Shown: positions 35,837 to 47,290, counted from the stretch's first letter. The stretch is 64,000 nucleotides of DNA from Isoetes taiwanensis (GCA_021234155.1 JAJEKV010000005.1:26876620-26940619); one strand, 5' to 3'. The notes: generated from the letters alone by a model not told the origin. Numbers and translations: made by a program.

Positions 35837-37082
35837 TCATTCATCAATCTTGGCTGCAAGAGCTTGATACTTCTTCAATTCAGCAGCCCAATCAGCTTGG
35901 TCAAGTGTTATGTCAGTGTTTGGAATCATATCCTCTTCAGAAGTTGCATCCTGGTCCTTACTAACACCTTTTCCATCATCTGTGGAAACAACCTCAGCTG
36001 CAAACCACAACTCAAATTGAGGAAAAGAAGTATAAAAGGAAAAGAATATATTGTTACAAAGTTTTTTACCTTTTTTTGGACTAACTTCCTTCATTTCATT
36101 GTTAAGTTTGTGGACCAAATCCTGCTGATCCTTTGCTGCCACTACAAAAGAAAAAAAAAATAAAGTTAAAAATAATACAGCACTTATCCAGCACTTATCC
36201 AGCACCTACTAACACTTTACCTTCCCTTAGCAGCCATCATGCTTACATCTGGTGCAACATTCTTTTTTGCTTTTGAAGAGGAAGCATAGTGAGTCATCTT
36301 CACTGGACTAAGCTTGTCCACATCAATAAGATCAACTGCTGAAACACAACAAAAAAAAAAATACATCAAATAAAAGAAAAGAAATTTCAAATCAATTCTA
36401 AGTTATCTGTACCTGTATCAGCTCTTCTCAGCCTTTTGGTAGCACTTCTAGTACCTATGGTCCTCTTCTTGGCCTTCCTAATAGGTACAAATTCTTGATG
36501 ATCAGTTTTTACCTCACTGCTGCTACCAGCACTTTCTTCAAGTTTCTTGTTTCTTTTCATTATCTGTTTCTTGGAAGTGATATCTTCAACTTCCTCATCT
36601 TCTTCAAATTCCTCATCACCATCAGCATCTTCTTCACTTTCAACTGCTGCTGCATCAGCTTTGTATCCCAGTTCTTTTAAAAGTGCTTGAGGCACTGCTG
36701 TACCACATTCCAGAACTATGCATGCCAGAGTTTCTAGCACTATACTAAAGCAATATACATGATACTTGTGCTGGCAAGAGAGCTTAACATGCATTTCATA
36801 CTCAGTAGTAAGCACCAAACCACAAACATTGCATAGCTCATCATGCATTAGAGGAATTTTGTACTCTCCCATGGTTAGTCTGACATGCCTTTTGGACTTC
36901 ACATGCTGCTACATAAACTGCACATTTTTGCAACATTTGTGCCAGTATTCCATTTTGTCTTGAGACCTTGCAACATCCATCTTCAGCTTCTCAATTTCCT
37001 TCTGGAGGGCAAAATACTGGGTTCTGTCGACCTTGGCACCTTTTGCAGAGGTGGATTCATTGCAAAGCACATTGGACGGCAT
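35837..37082 (-). pseudogene. RING-like zinc-binding and coiled-coil protein, multi-exon, one in-frame TAG
   Basis: From ATG at 37080-37082 the frame reads MPSNVLCNESTSAKG, then a coiled-coil-like helix (FALQKEIEKLKMDVARSQDK), then KCCKNVQFM and a TAG at 36909-36911. It continues in the same frame with CNVCGLVL...LSCQHKYHVYC...CIVLEC, a RING-like pattern with an irregular last pair. An acidic tract (EEDADGDEEFEEDEEVED) and a basic nuclear-signal-like tail follow. Exons continue at about 36221-36338, 36070-36141 and 35837-35997 with GT-AG borders, ending AELKKYQALAAKIDE. The frame does not carry cleanly from the second to the third exon, so the gene is probably decayed or my junctions are slightly off. 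A ubiquitin-ligase or DNA-binding role would be inference. Confidence 0.5.
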
Positions 37083-37145
37083 TCCTGAATACATCAAGTA
37101 TTGAAAAAATAACCCTGATGATACCAACCTTGCATTGATAGATTA

Positions 37146-37730
37146 TTGGACACGGGTACATGGATTATTGGACAAGTAGGCACATCCTCTGATAAACTGA
37201 AAGATGGATGGCTTAGGTGGAGAGACTTGATAACACCTGAGGAAGTTGATGATGTGGTTAGTAGTATTCGCAAGTTGATGGCTCCTCCAGCTGCTGAAAA
37301 ACATTATGTTGGTCCTAGGAAAGGAAGGCCTAAATATCTCGGGTTGGAGGACTATGATCCCAAAGATGACTTGTTTTGCCATCAATTTGCACTTATAGTA
37401 CCAGAGTGCAAAGAGATATACCCTGTGTGGATGGGTTACACCATCTCAGATGTTGCAAAGAAGTGGGTGCCCGCAATGTGAACAAAGTTCGTGTGAAGTG
37501 GTGGTGTCCAGTGCACCAGTTAAATGCAGTGGCAGAGGAAGAAAGATATAGAGACTGTTGGACAAAGAAATGGGAGAAAAACCCTATTGAAGGGGATGAT
37601 TGAATTGAGTTAGATATTATTTTGTTTTCATGGACCCCAAAGATCATCCCAGGCAAGACTGCTAGGGTTACAATACCTGTGGAAATGAGGAAGAAGGCTA
37701 TGATATCTCTAGGGGTCACTTCTGAGAAGT
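37146..37730 (+). pseudogene. Unidentified protein, frameshifted
   Basis: The frame from 37146 reads DKLKDGWLRWRDLITPEEVD...HYVGPRKGRPKYLG...PVWMGYTISDVAKKW and then stops. A second frame continues the sense with KVRVKWWCPVHQ, RYRDCWTKKWEKNP, ILFSWTPKIIPGKTARVTIP and ends near 37730. The Trp-rich pattern (VKWW, CWTKKW) suggests a compact fold. It lies head to head with the RING-like gene with almost no gap. I do not recognise the family. A single indel and one stop separate the readable parts. Confidence 0.4.
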
Positions 37731-39387
37731 AATTGGCATTATGTCACTCGACATAATTGTAAAATATTTTCAATTTTTAATGCAATCATGTTGTGCTGTT
37801 ATATTAAAAAGACACATTCTTGATGCAAATTTACTAACCCGGGAAAAGGTTGCAGTGCCAAACTGGTCCAAAATCCTGACATAAATCCAATTTAAACGAA
37901 TGATGGTTGTTTTCTTTTCTGGTTTTCTTAGGCTTTCTTTTTTATTTTTCAGGGTTTGCGGAGCTTTGTAGCAGACGAGGTTCTAATGGCTCGAGTATAT
38001 TCAAGGTGGCACTTTCAACAACTGTATTATCGTTCCTGGTGGTGGCAGCTTGAACATTGCAGAAATTGTGAAACGCATTAGTGGAAGTGACAGTGGTAGT
38101 TGAACTGAAGTTTGGAAAATCTTGATTGTGTAAACTCTAGCTGAAACATGTGACTGGAAGTAGTAGTTTTTTATCTGTAAACTCTGGCTGGGTGTAAACC
38201 TTTTTTTGATCTGAAGTTGAATAGAAAAATTTTCACTGGAATTGTAATATTTGTTGCCCTACTATTTTTAATCAACTGTGTAATATTTTTACTTTTGAAA
38301 TCTAATCTTTTACTCTACGTTTCGAGTTTGTTACTTTACATTCCAAAATACATTCTAACTCTTTGACCCTACATTCGGCAATGATTCTACTCTGCACAGT
38401 AAAAAAAAAAAATGTACACTTAATAAGGCAACTTTCAGGAAAAGAAAGTGTGCCACATGTAAGCTCCCTATTCGATATGGAGGCAGAATTACACGTAAGC
38501 AGCCTTTACGACTTGTGGAATAAAATTGACCCTCCTATTATGCTCAATAGATAAAAGATTTCAACAAGAGAGGTAAAAGTTCAGTTTCTATGTTATGGAG
38601 GATGAGCACATTTCAGAGGTTCTGCGGCCGATAACGGTCTGGAATGGCCGACCCAAATCCATTCCTCCATATAAGAATGTATCTTGGTTCTGCAAGATAC
38701 ATTTTTTATACATATAGCAGGAGAGATAGACGAGAGACCATAATCTCTCGTGCACTAGCTAAGTTGTTACAGCTTTGTTTTTTCCCAAAATTTTCTTGTC
38801 TGCCTTATTTTTGTTGTTTCTAGATTCTCCAGATCCTTGTTTCTATTTTGTTGTTTCTATTTCTTAGATTTTGTGAAGCTTGCCAAAGCTATGGCCATAT
38901 AAAAATCTAGCCCTAGCTTAAAAAATTGAGCACTGCTTTGCCATATCCAGACTTCTTTGTTGTGTTCGACAATGTCCCAAGGGATAACTCCACCTGCTCC
39001 TAGAATCTCGGCTGACACCAGGAGATAGAACCTTCAACAAACTGCCTTTAAGCCAGATTCGATTGTAGCCTATTATAAGACATTTCATGGTATTTCATTC
39101 AAGCAAGCATTTCTGAGTTCCCGAATCAAAGTCTCTGTGTGCCTTTGTTTTAGTTGCTTGTTATTGCTTTGGTTGCTCTTCTTTGTTCGTGCTCTCATCT
39201 TAACAGGTTATGGGTTCACTCGGTTGCTTTTGATCACATAAGCTTGCCATCTCTCTAATTTAAATTTTAACTCTTTCTATTCTTGCTCGCATCTACCCTT
39301 TTTTTTCTCTCTTTTTCTTTCAAAAATACAAGAATATAATTTTTGCTTTCTACTGCCCTGGATGCTAGCACCGGACTCTGACCGGCA
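37731..39387. other. Spacer; possible leader of a copia relic
   Basis: No gene recognised. A 31-base sequence at 37878-37908 recurs at 56823-56853. From about 38640 the composition changes, and a TGGTATTTCATTC near 39088 could be a decayed primer site before the gag relic at 39388, but no matching LTR was identified. Confidence 0.3.
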
Positions 39388-39755
39388 CTGAATGGCACAT
39401 TATTCCCAAGTTCACTGGGAAAAACTTCCAAATGTGGAAGTAGAGGATGCAAATGATCCTTGAGGATCGTCAGTTATGGAAAAATGCTACCAAAAGGGTT
39501 GATCCTCTGGATTTGCCTGCTAAGACTGGTTCCGAACCGACCATTGTGATCATTTCTGTGATATCAAGCTCTCATTTTCTTGAGGAAGACAGAAAAGCCA
39601 AACTAATTATTGCTGCTAGTTTAGATGATGTTCAACTAGAATTGCTAAAGGGGTAACTTGTGCCCAAGAGATGTGGACCTCTCTCCTAATTCATTATGAT
39701 TCTACTATTGCTGAGAAGGGTCTCTTTTTATTAGTGGTATACAAAAAAACGAAAT
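39388..39755 (+). pseudogene. Copia gag fragment
   Basis: Across two frames the segment reads PKFTGKNFQMWK-RMQMILED, DRKAKLIIAASLDDVQLELL and then KGVTCAQEMWTSLLIHYDST, a typical UBN2/copia gag start. A stop lies at the RMQM point and the later part is shifted by one base. Nothing downstream resembles the zinc knuckle or pol. It is a short relic at the left edge of the 40-47 kb gene cluster. Confidence 0.65.
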
Positions 39756-40135
39756 TTTAGCACGTCTTCAGCACCTTTTTTTTAGCGCTTTTTTTTACAT
39801 CGCGGGCGAAAAAAAAATGAAGGGTGTCGTGCAACTTGAAGGGTTCATGATGGGCTATGAAGTTGGGATGACAGGTAATGAAGTGTTGGGTGCGAAAAGG
39901 ACGTACAGAGTTCGTCATGCCAATTATCAAAGAAATCACTATGATCCTGCCGTTAGCAGATAATTCAGCCCACAATCCGAGAATCCATTAAGTAGACCAG
40001 CCGATTGATCTCAAATACGACCCCTTTTGGTGTATTGGTGCAAAAATTGTAGTCTCTGTTCGTCTTCCACATCCGCTAAGCGCTATTTCATCTTCTCAAT
40101 ATACCCGATTTCTTACTTTAATTTGTTTGTAGGCC

Positions 40136-40916
40136 ATGGCAAACGAAGTTAAGGAGGTAAGCCCCAGAAATTAGCTTTCAAAACCTGTTTTTTTGCTATG
40201 TTGTGAAACTGATTCTTTTCTTTTTGATTGCAGATGAAAATTGCTCGAACTGAAGTTGAGTTTGTGTCATTGAGAGATTTATGTGGTACTGGCACAAAGC
40301 CGAAAGAATTGAAGTGGAAAGATGTTTCTCCAGCAGATTGGAATGAAATATGGAAAACCCCTTTGGTTAAAGGAAGATTCATGTAAAAATGATTCGAGAA
40401 CAGTATGCCACCAAGCTAAACGATCTGATTTCCAAGATATATCAAAGGGGCCTCACTAACAATGAGTGTAGGACTTAGCTTTCTTGTGCCTTTATGTGGC
40501 AAAACACTGTAAAAGCCCGTCTTAATCCAGAGAAATACAAGGTTAATTGGCACAGTTTGCAGCTCAGGCTTACAGGGATTTAATGGACAAGAGGTCAAGA
40601 AATGATGGCTCTCTTTTCAACAAGAGCATAGAGGCCATTCTGCATGTGATAAACAGCTTGAACGAGCTTAAACAAATTGATGAATGAACATAATCAAGAA
40701 ACAAGAAGATTTGTTGAGGCTAGAAGGTGCTATACAAGGTGCTGACAGGAATTGTTCTGTCCTGCTGGAAGCTATTGAAGATAAAAAACAATCTTGGACA
40801 GCAATGAAAGCAGATTTAGGACCAGATGATAACATAAAGGCATGCATCGAGACCCTTAAAAGGGAAGAAATTTTGCTAAGAGAGATGCTGGAGAAGTCAG
40901 CGCCAGGTGCAAACTG
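40136..40916 (+). pseudogene. Unidentified coiled-coil protein with intron, frameshifted
   Basis: Exon 1 (40136-40156, MANEVKE) joins across a 77-base GT-AG intron to exon 2 at 40234 (MKIARTEVEFVSLRDLCGTG), in phase. After WNEIWKTPLVKGRF one base is out of frame, and the sense continues KMIREQYATKLNDLISKIYQ, then RDLMDKRSRNDGSLFNKSIE. A last frame, LLRLEGAIQGADRNCSVLLE onward, ends at 40916. Heptad-like Leu/Ile spacing and high charge suggest an all-helical protein. No family recognised. Its neighbourhood (Tnp1/En/Spm-like and HAD proteins) suggests an accessory transposon gene. Confidence 0.4.
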
Positions 40917-41109
40917 ACAGCATGATTGCACGCCTGTTCTAGTCTACTGCTGTTATTCCTACTTGATATATCTAAATGCCATCTAACCTTTTATAAAGGA
41001 AGACTTCACCCATTTCGTTCAAGGCATGGATTCCTCACCATCGCCCACAAGATTTCTCTTGCATGCTCAGGCTCATACATCCTGCTAAAAAATGTTGACT
41101 TACGTGATC

Positions 41110-41496
41110 TCACCAGACATCAACATGGATGGGATGTGTAAAAGATTGGCCAAGTGGGTAGTTGTCTGCATACTTGACTAACCTACTCATTGCCTCCAGC
41201 TGTGATTTTTTTTCGGACTCATTTTCTGCCAGCATGCCATCGACTGTTGCAGCTGGGATGTCCTTTCCTAAGTCCAACAATCTTCGTACATACCTGATAT
41301 CATTTTGATGCTTCAACTCTTCCAGGTAGTAACTTGGAGAAGGTCCTCGCAAAGCTCTCCTCACTGCAGACACCCCTTCACTTATAGACACTGGAGTGAG
41401 AGCAGTATTTTGAGGCCATCCATACTTGAAACAAAGAAAGGCCGAACAATCACTCAAAGGCAGGCCAATTAAACACGGGCAGATTAATTTACTCAA
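41110..41496 (-). CDS. Unidentified 128-residue frame
   Basis: An open minus-strand frame whose second half (SPSYYLEELKHQNDIRYVRR, LLDLGKDIPAATVDGMLAEN, MSRLVKYADNY) has the amino-acid make-up of a real helical protein, while the first 35 residues look like translated non-coding DNA. A start inside the frame or an upstream exon is likely. No motif recognised. Confidence 0.3.
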   Translation of the reverse strand: MSKLICPCLIGLPLSDCSAFLCFKYGWPQNTALTPVSISEGVSAVRRALRGPSPSYYLEELKHQNDIRYVRRLLDLGKDIPAATVDGMLAENESEKKSQLEAMSRLVKYADNYPLGQSFTHPIHVDVW

Positions 41497-41879
41497 TGCC
41501 AGACAAATTATAGACTGAGCAGTTGATCACAGGCAGGACAAGTCAACACAGGAAGGACAATTATGCAAAGGCAGATTTAACCCACTGCCAGAGAAATGAT
41601 AGACAGGAGTATGAGCAGCCGGGCAGAAGATTTATTGACAAAAAATACAGAACAAACACTGTATAATAAACAGACCAATGAACAGAACAAACATTGAATA
41701 AAGAATCGAACAATGAACGAATGACACACAGAATGATGAACAATACTGACCTTGAGCAGCTTCTCTAGTGGCTCGGCCAGAGTTCGGAGCAGCGCCTCGG
41801 AGTTCTTGAGTTCTTGAGCGCCTCAGAATTCTTGAGTTCTTGAGCGCCTGAGAGCAAGTCTGCAATAAAAAAGCAAGAA

Positions 41880-42300
41880 ATAAAATTCAAAAACTTATAC
41901 AGATTTCCATAAGTAATCGACGGTCGGATTTGGTTAGCCGATTCGACTTTGGATCGATGGATTTCATTCGGATCGACTTTAGATCGACGGTCCGATAGAT
42001 GCGAGCAGTTATTTAGATTTCGCGGGTCGACTTCAAATCAACGGTCAGAAATCAAGGGGGATTCACTCATGTATAAGGGGGATATGCCATCTGCGTGCAT
42101 GGGGTGGCAAAAAACCCCCCCGTATACGGATCTTTAAAAGCAAATTTTAACCCCTTTCGAATAAAAATTACCTAGGATAGTACAAAAAATACCAGAAAAA
42201 GGACCCCCTGCCGACCGTATATGTACGAAAATGGGTCCAAAAACCCCTTTCCCGTGCATGCAGATGGGTTATACGCCCAAAACTGTGAACCCCCCTTGTC
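41880..42300. promoter_or_regulatory. Repeated GATCGACGGTC motifs and a hairpin upstream of the Tnp1-like gene
   Basis: Variants of ATCGACGGTCCGAT appear four times (about 41917, 41952, 41988 and 42036). Next to them, CCATCTGCGTGCATGGGG (about 42089) is mirrored in reverse complement by CCCGTGCATGCAGATGGG (about 42251), making an inverted repeat of about 190 bases. Both lie 250-650 bases upstream of the gene at 42540. They may be subterminal or regulatory elements; no binding protein can be named. Confidence 0.35.
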
Positions 42301-42539
42301 AGAAATATTATGATTGCACCTAATGGAAGGCACGCGATTGTACCAGTAGTTAATGGTTCAACGATCGCCGTATTATGAAATCCAAAATTAGATTTCACTC
42401 AGCCGCTAAAAAAGCAGTACAATTAACGGATAATTTGAAACTGCCACCTAATCTTTCCGTCAGCCTTTCTTGCCATTCGAAGAACTCGAAAGAACTGGGA
42501 AGAACTCGGAAGAATTGGGAAGCAACCTGTGCCTGAGCG

Positions 42540-42924
42540 ATGTCGAGCGCCTTCATGTAAGTTCATCTACTCTTCTGGATCGCAAGCTCCAATTTAATCC
42601 CATAATCTTACGAGATTGAACAGTGTTGGAGAGGAATGTTACATGCTGACGACGAATTTGAAGAGGAGGGTAGGAAATTGCAAGATAGAATCAGTCGATC
42701 TGAAAGCAGTATGTCATGGAGTTCCTCTGGAAAATGATCATGTGAAGATCCTAGTTACCAGTTGCCATTTCAACGACAAAGCATTACCCAGAAGGCATTC
42801 CGATGGAGACACAGTCGAAGAAAGCATCGAAACCTTTGTTGCATGGCCAGTAATTCGCTTAAAAAATGTGAGTTTCATTTTTTCGGAAGAAATAGAGGAA
42901 GATGCATCAAAAGAAGTAGATTGA
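42540..42924 (+). CDS. Tnp1/En/Spm-like (DUF8039-like) domain protein
   Basis: Exon 1 (42540-42556, MSSAF plus two bases) joins over a 67-base GT-AG intron to exon 2 (42624-42924), in frame, giving a protein of about 105 residues. The C-terminal half has HGVPLENDHVKILVTSCHFN and the signature DTVEESIETFVAWPVIRLK. Compare the plant transposase Tnp1/En/Spm-like domain, which typically ends with a Gly/Glu-rich helix and S/T-FVAWP. Such domains accompany CACTA-type and related plant transposons. It is short for a full protein, so it may be one exon of a larger gene or a degraded copy. Clusters of a 17-bp palindrome start 530 bases downstream. Confidence 0.55.
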
Positions 42925-43451
42925 GTACATATACTAAGATGCTCAAGCTGATTTCGTCATATGTATGAAATTAATACGCTTGCAGACTAGACCATTCATT
43001 CAAAATTTCAAAACTATAAGGCCTGCAGACCGGACCATTCAAGAATTTACAAAACAGTAGATATTCTTTACATTTATTTAATTAGATTTGTGTGTTATTC
43101 CTCAGTAGTATTAAATGCTGGCACAGTAGTATCAAATGCTAGTATAGGTTGTAACAAGAGAAGCTGGCACACAAGAATCTGGCAAATTAGATGGTGCAGC
43201 TATTGGGCTATTAACCAAAATGGCTTCGAGCTCTACAATTCTCGTTCTCAGCTGAGCATTCTCTATGTGGTGCCCCTCCAGAGCGCGACATAATTCCTCA
43301 TTGAATGAGCCTATGCTTGTAGCCATCCCCGAACACATCTTACCAAGAACGGTCATATTATGGAAGTAAATATCAAGACCTTCACGAACCTATAAGATTG
43401 GTATAGGCCCTGGCACGAAATGTCATTCTGGCACAGGAGGAACTTCAGTTG

Positions 43452-44012
43452 AATAGCGTCAGGTGTGTGTTCAAACTGCTCAACCTCAGCGTCATTAGAG
43501 TTGACGCCAGGCGTGGGAGGTGGAGGTGCCTCCTCCACCCCCTTGATCATGAGTCCTAGTATTACTGAGCGGAAGAGATAATTGATGATCTACAAAAAAA
43601 AAAAAAAAAAAAAAAAAGAGACAACATAAGCAGATTTGAACTAGAAGAAAACTAGAGATTAAGAGATTAATAGTAGTAACTATACATTAGTAAATTCGCG
43701 CCAGGCGTGAATTCCCTTAATTTGAACCTTTTGAATGCACTTTATGCCCATTTGTTAATTCGCGATTGGCGTGTAGGAGATTAATATTAAGAAGACTTGC
43801 CATTGTACCCAATTCACGCCAGGCGTGAAATTGGCTAATTTAAAGTTTAAACTCTTTGAATGCATTAATAGAATTAGCAGAAGTTTTTGTTGTAAGAGAT
43901 TAATATTAAGATAAGAAAGCTAGTTATTGTATGCAATTCACGCCAGGCGTGAATTGGACTATTTTGCAATCTAAACATTTTGCACACAAACTTAATTCAC
44001 GCCTGGCGTGAT
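43452..44012. promoter_or_regulatory. Cluster of 17-bp palindromes TTCACGCCAGGCGTGAA
   Basis: Perfect copies lie at 43813-43829 and 43937-43953. Near-perfect copies lie at 43695-43711, 43996-44012 and, as a core only, at about 43503-43516. A variant, TTCGCGATTGGCGTGTA, is at 43759-43775, and a half site is at about 43455. The centre is a single A or T between GCC and GGC arms. Spacing is about 50-125 bases in AT-rich DNA, which makes the GC-rich sites stand out. Two further copies lie inside the HAD-gene intron at 46376-46392 and 46417-46433. Confidence 0.65.
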
Positions 44013-44445
44013 TTCAAAACTAAGGTTGAGCTCTCTCAAAACTAAGATTGAAAGAGAGAGAATTCAAAACAGTTTCTGAAGAAATTAAAATATAGCATTA
44101 AATGAGAGTAGAAACAAATTACAGAAATTAAGTCTTTATATTATCAGAAAAATATATTACAGTTAAAACAAGTTGAAGAAATTAAAGTACAGCATTTAAA
44201 TGAGACTAGAAACAAATTACAAGAATTAAGTCTTTATATTATCAGAAAAATATTTTACATAATGAGGACCTTTTATTAGAGTTGTCTAGCTCTTTGATTC
44301 AAAATAACAAAAGCTCCTTTCCTGATTATCCTGTTGGCTTGATCTAAAAAGCGGTTTATTTTTGTATGCCCTGCGTGTTTTGGCTGATATGATTTTCTTA
44401 TTCGTGCAGCCCTTACGTGGAACAACTCCGTTATGCCCACCAGCA
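44013..44445. other. AT-rich spacer with a 125-base direct repeat
   Basis: GAGA..TAGAAACAAATTACA..GAATTAAGTC with flanks occurs at about 44090-44160 and again at about 44185-44255. No coding content was recognised. An AG acceptor-like site (TTCGTGCAG) lies at 44409, before the HAD gene. Confidence 0.45.
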
Positions 44446-46831
44446 ATGGATAGAATATGGAAGACACTGCAAACAAAACTGGGAGGCACGAAGTCTGAGG
44501 AGTATAAGGCATTGGAAAAGACCTTGGCCCAGACTATCATCCAAGATAAGAAACCAAGGTCCAAAAAGGCAGGAAAAAAAAGTAGGGAGGAAGCAGGGGA
44601 GATGTCTGAAGCATCTTCGAGAGGCCCTACAGATGCCTACAGGATCATCACGAAGTCTGGGCAAAGTGGAACGAGTTCTGGGATGCTTATGCTCAGAAAC
44701 AGCTGCCAGATACAATGGGAAGAGTGCCTCCTCAAGATACTTCAATATTTGATTTGAAGACCACCGAGATGAGAAAAATACAGGGCCTTCAGGATGATGA
44801 AGTCATTTGGCTGGTAGATCAATGCATAAACAAAGAAGTTCTGTACAAGAAGGCTTCTTCAGTTAAGAACAAAATGTCCTTCGTTGATTGTTGCACTCAT
44901 ATAAAGGACATGCGAGTTATGAAGGTAGCAGTTGGTCAAGAACTTCAGAAGCTATCTGGTGATGTAACATTGTCTGAATTCGGCCTGCTAAACAAGTATG
45001 GCGTGTCTGCTGATGACATCAAGAAATACGTCTTCTAGTCCAAGGACTTTCTGCAAAACAGGAAATCAAAGAACCAACAACATACTACAAAACTATCAAA
45101 TAAGGTGATGGCTGAGCTGAGAAGAAAGATTGACATCCTGAAAGATGCTGGTGGTGACTTACCTGCACTCCAATACCTGGTCTTTACTGGCTATAAAGGT
45201 CTCCTACCCCATACAACAATAGGCCCTCGTAATATTTTTATTGGATAGCTGGACTGCAAAAGGAGAGAAGGGGATGACTCAAAAAGAGTACATCAGTTTT
45301 TTTACTAGCTGCATAGGCTTAACAACTGAGAAGCCCTTTACTATTGTCATCATATGCCCTCCAGGAGCGCCTTGTCATCATATGCATGCTTTGGTGGCTT
45401 CATACGACTTGGAATGCCTAAAGGTCGTTAGGGAAGGTTCTCTTCTCTTTGAGACAAAGGATACTGATTTGAGGACGCAGTTTAAAAGCACCTGTATAAT
45501 CTTCATAATGATATCCCTTGTGCCAGAAGATGACTATGAGGTAGCTAAGAGCAAAGGGACATCAGATAAAGGTGCATGGCAGTGTTTTCTTTTGGATAAA
45601 TCCAGCTTGAAAAGTGTCTTCTACAAAGCAGATGAGGATAAAACGAATGAATGCCAGGAATTTGATGTTCCTGACCTTTACCGGAAAAACATCACTCTGG
45701 AATTGCTGACAAAAGAAAAGGGGACCTTGAATAAACATGGGTTTGCAATCAATCTGGCAAGCTATCTTGTTGAGGCTTTTGCACCCTTGATACCACTTGC
45801 CGTGAACTTCATGTTGGAGGGTACATTGGTAGGAAGCCCTGAAGACATCAAGAAGATGTCTAAGTTTCGTCAACGATGATCAGTTCAGGGATTTCCTTGA
45901 AGTGTTTTTCGAAAAGGTACTAGCCACGACTGATTGAGGTCCTGTCAAAGATAAAAACCCGTTAGCTTTGGTACCTTACAAAGGGAAGAAGCAGACTACT
46001 ATTTCACAACCGCCTCCAAGAACAACTCCAGAATGTTCAAAAAGCAATGCAACCCCCGAGGAGAAGGCCGCAATGCTAGCGCGGGAACGTGAGATTATGG
46101 AGCAAAATATGGAGTCTATGCTTGGTAATATTCTAATTGGTAATGTTACACTTGGGGGTACGACTATGGTAGTTCCTGATACAAGCCAGGATGATCATGT
46201 AAGCTCAGATTCAACCACTGAGGTTAGGAATCAAAACCCTGAGGTAGTTTTTATAGAAGAGAACATGTTCGAACTAAACCGTGGAGTTGATGCTTCTGGC
46301 AGTAAGCATCTGGAGAGTGAAGTAGACGCTATGACTGCTGGGGATGACCACAAAGGCTCTGATGATGAAAGGTAATTCACGCCAGGCGCGATATGTAGAA
46401 TACTTCAGACGGACAAAACGCGATTGGCGTGTATTGCAGACAATTTTTGTATGTCTAACTCTTTGTTTTCCATGGTTCAGGGCTCCACCTGCTTGTGACA
46501 AAATCATTGTCTTCGATCTGAATGGTGTTCTGTGTAAAACGTTTCCTAAGAAGCTTATTAACATGGATGACTTCGAACAAGTCCCTCTAGAATCGAACAC
46601 TAAGTGGATCTATCCTCGCCCACACTTAGAAGATATGATGAATGAGGCATTCAGATTGTTTCGAGTTATTGAATGCAGAAATATTGAAGAAGTTCTTAGG
46701 GTGTTACCAGGAATGAATCGAGACTTTGTGACGATTTGGGACCAAACTAAGTGTATAGAGTTTCCACATCCAAGAGATCCGGATGGCAAACCGGTCTTCG
46801 TTAAACATCTTGGTACCACACTCACCCCGCA
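44446..46831 (+). pseudogene. Large protein ending in FCP1/NIF-type HAD phosphatase domain, N-terminal part
   Basis: From ATG at 44446 a Lys-rich region (KKPRSKKAGKKSREEAGE) is followed, after a frame change, by VWAKWNEFWDAYAQKQLPDT through KKYVF. A stop, a shift and then a frame from 45241 lead to MSKFRQR. A further shift leads to a Pro/Glu-rich segment from about 45970 to 46370. A GT-AG intron (46371-46479) joins GSDDER to APPACDKIIVFDLNGVLCKT in phase. The last part is the HAD domain: FDLNGVL is motif I (DxDx[TV]-like, with Asn in place of the second Asp), WIYPRPHLEDMM follows the usual RP step, and FVTIWDQTKC matches the plant NIF-family WDQSxC box. Lysine/aspartate motifs of the second half appear at 56303-56597. 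Several frameshifts upstream make it a pseudogene, or a gene with introns I could not place. Confidence 0.6.
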
Positions 46832-46976
46832 TTTTGGTCCACTGTTGAAAAGTATAGTTTTCTTAGGTCCACATGTTCTTTATTCAAAAAAACCTACATG
46901 TAGATCTGTGGAGGTGTGGTTTTACTAACTAACGGTATTGTTTTTTAAGTGGACAAGGAACGTCCACTGTTATTTT

Positions 46977-47290
46977 TTTAAGGAGCTGTGGTTTTTGTTT
47001 TTTAGGACGTGTGGTTTTTTAAGGAGGTATGTTTTTTGTTAAAAGAACTGTGGTTTTTTCTTTTGAGGTAGTGGTGTTTTTAAGGAGGTGTAGTTTTTGG
47101 AGGTGTGGTTTATAAGTAAGTGTAGTTTTTTTTTAGGAGCTGTGGTCTTTGTTTTTTAGGACGTGTGGTTTTTTAAGGAGGTATGTTTTTTGTTAGAGGA
47201 ACTGTAGTTTTTTCTTTTGAGGTGGTGATGTTTCTAAGGAGGTGTAGTATTTGGAGGTGCGGTTTATAAGTAAGTGTAGTTTTTAAGGAG
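46977..47290 (+). repeat. Two tandem units of about 155 bases, G/T-rich
   Basis: The unit begins TTAAGGAGCTGTGGTTTTTG and includes TTAGGACGTGTGGTTTTTTA and GGTTTATAAGTAAGTGTAG. It occurs at about 46977 and again at about 47130 with few changes. It lies in the left subterminal region of the 9.5-kb insertion. Confidence 0.7.
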
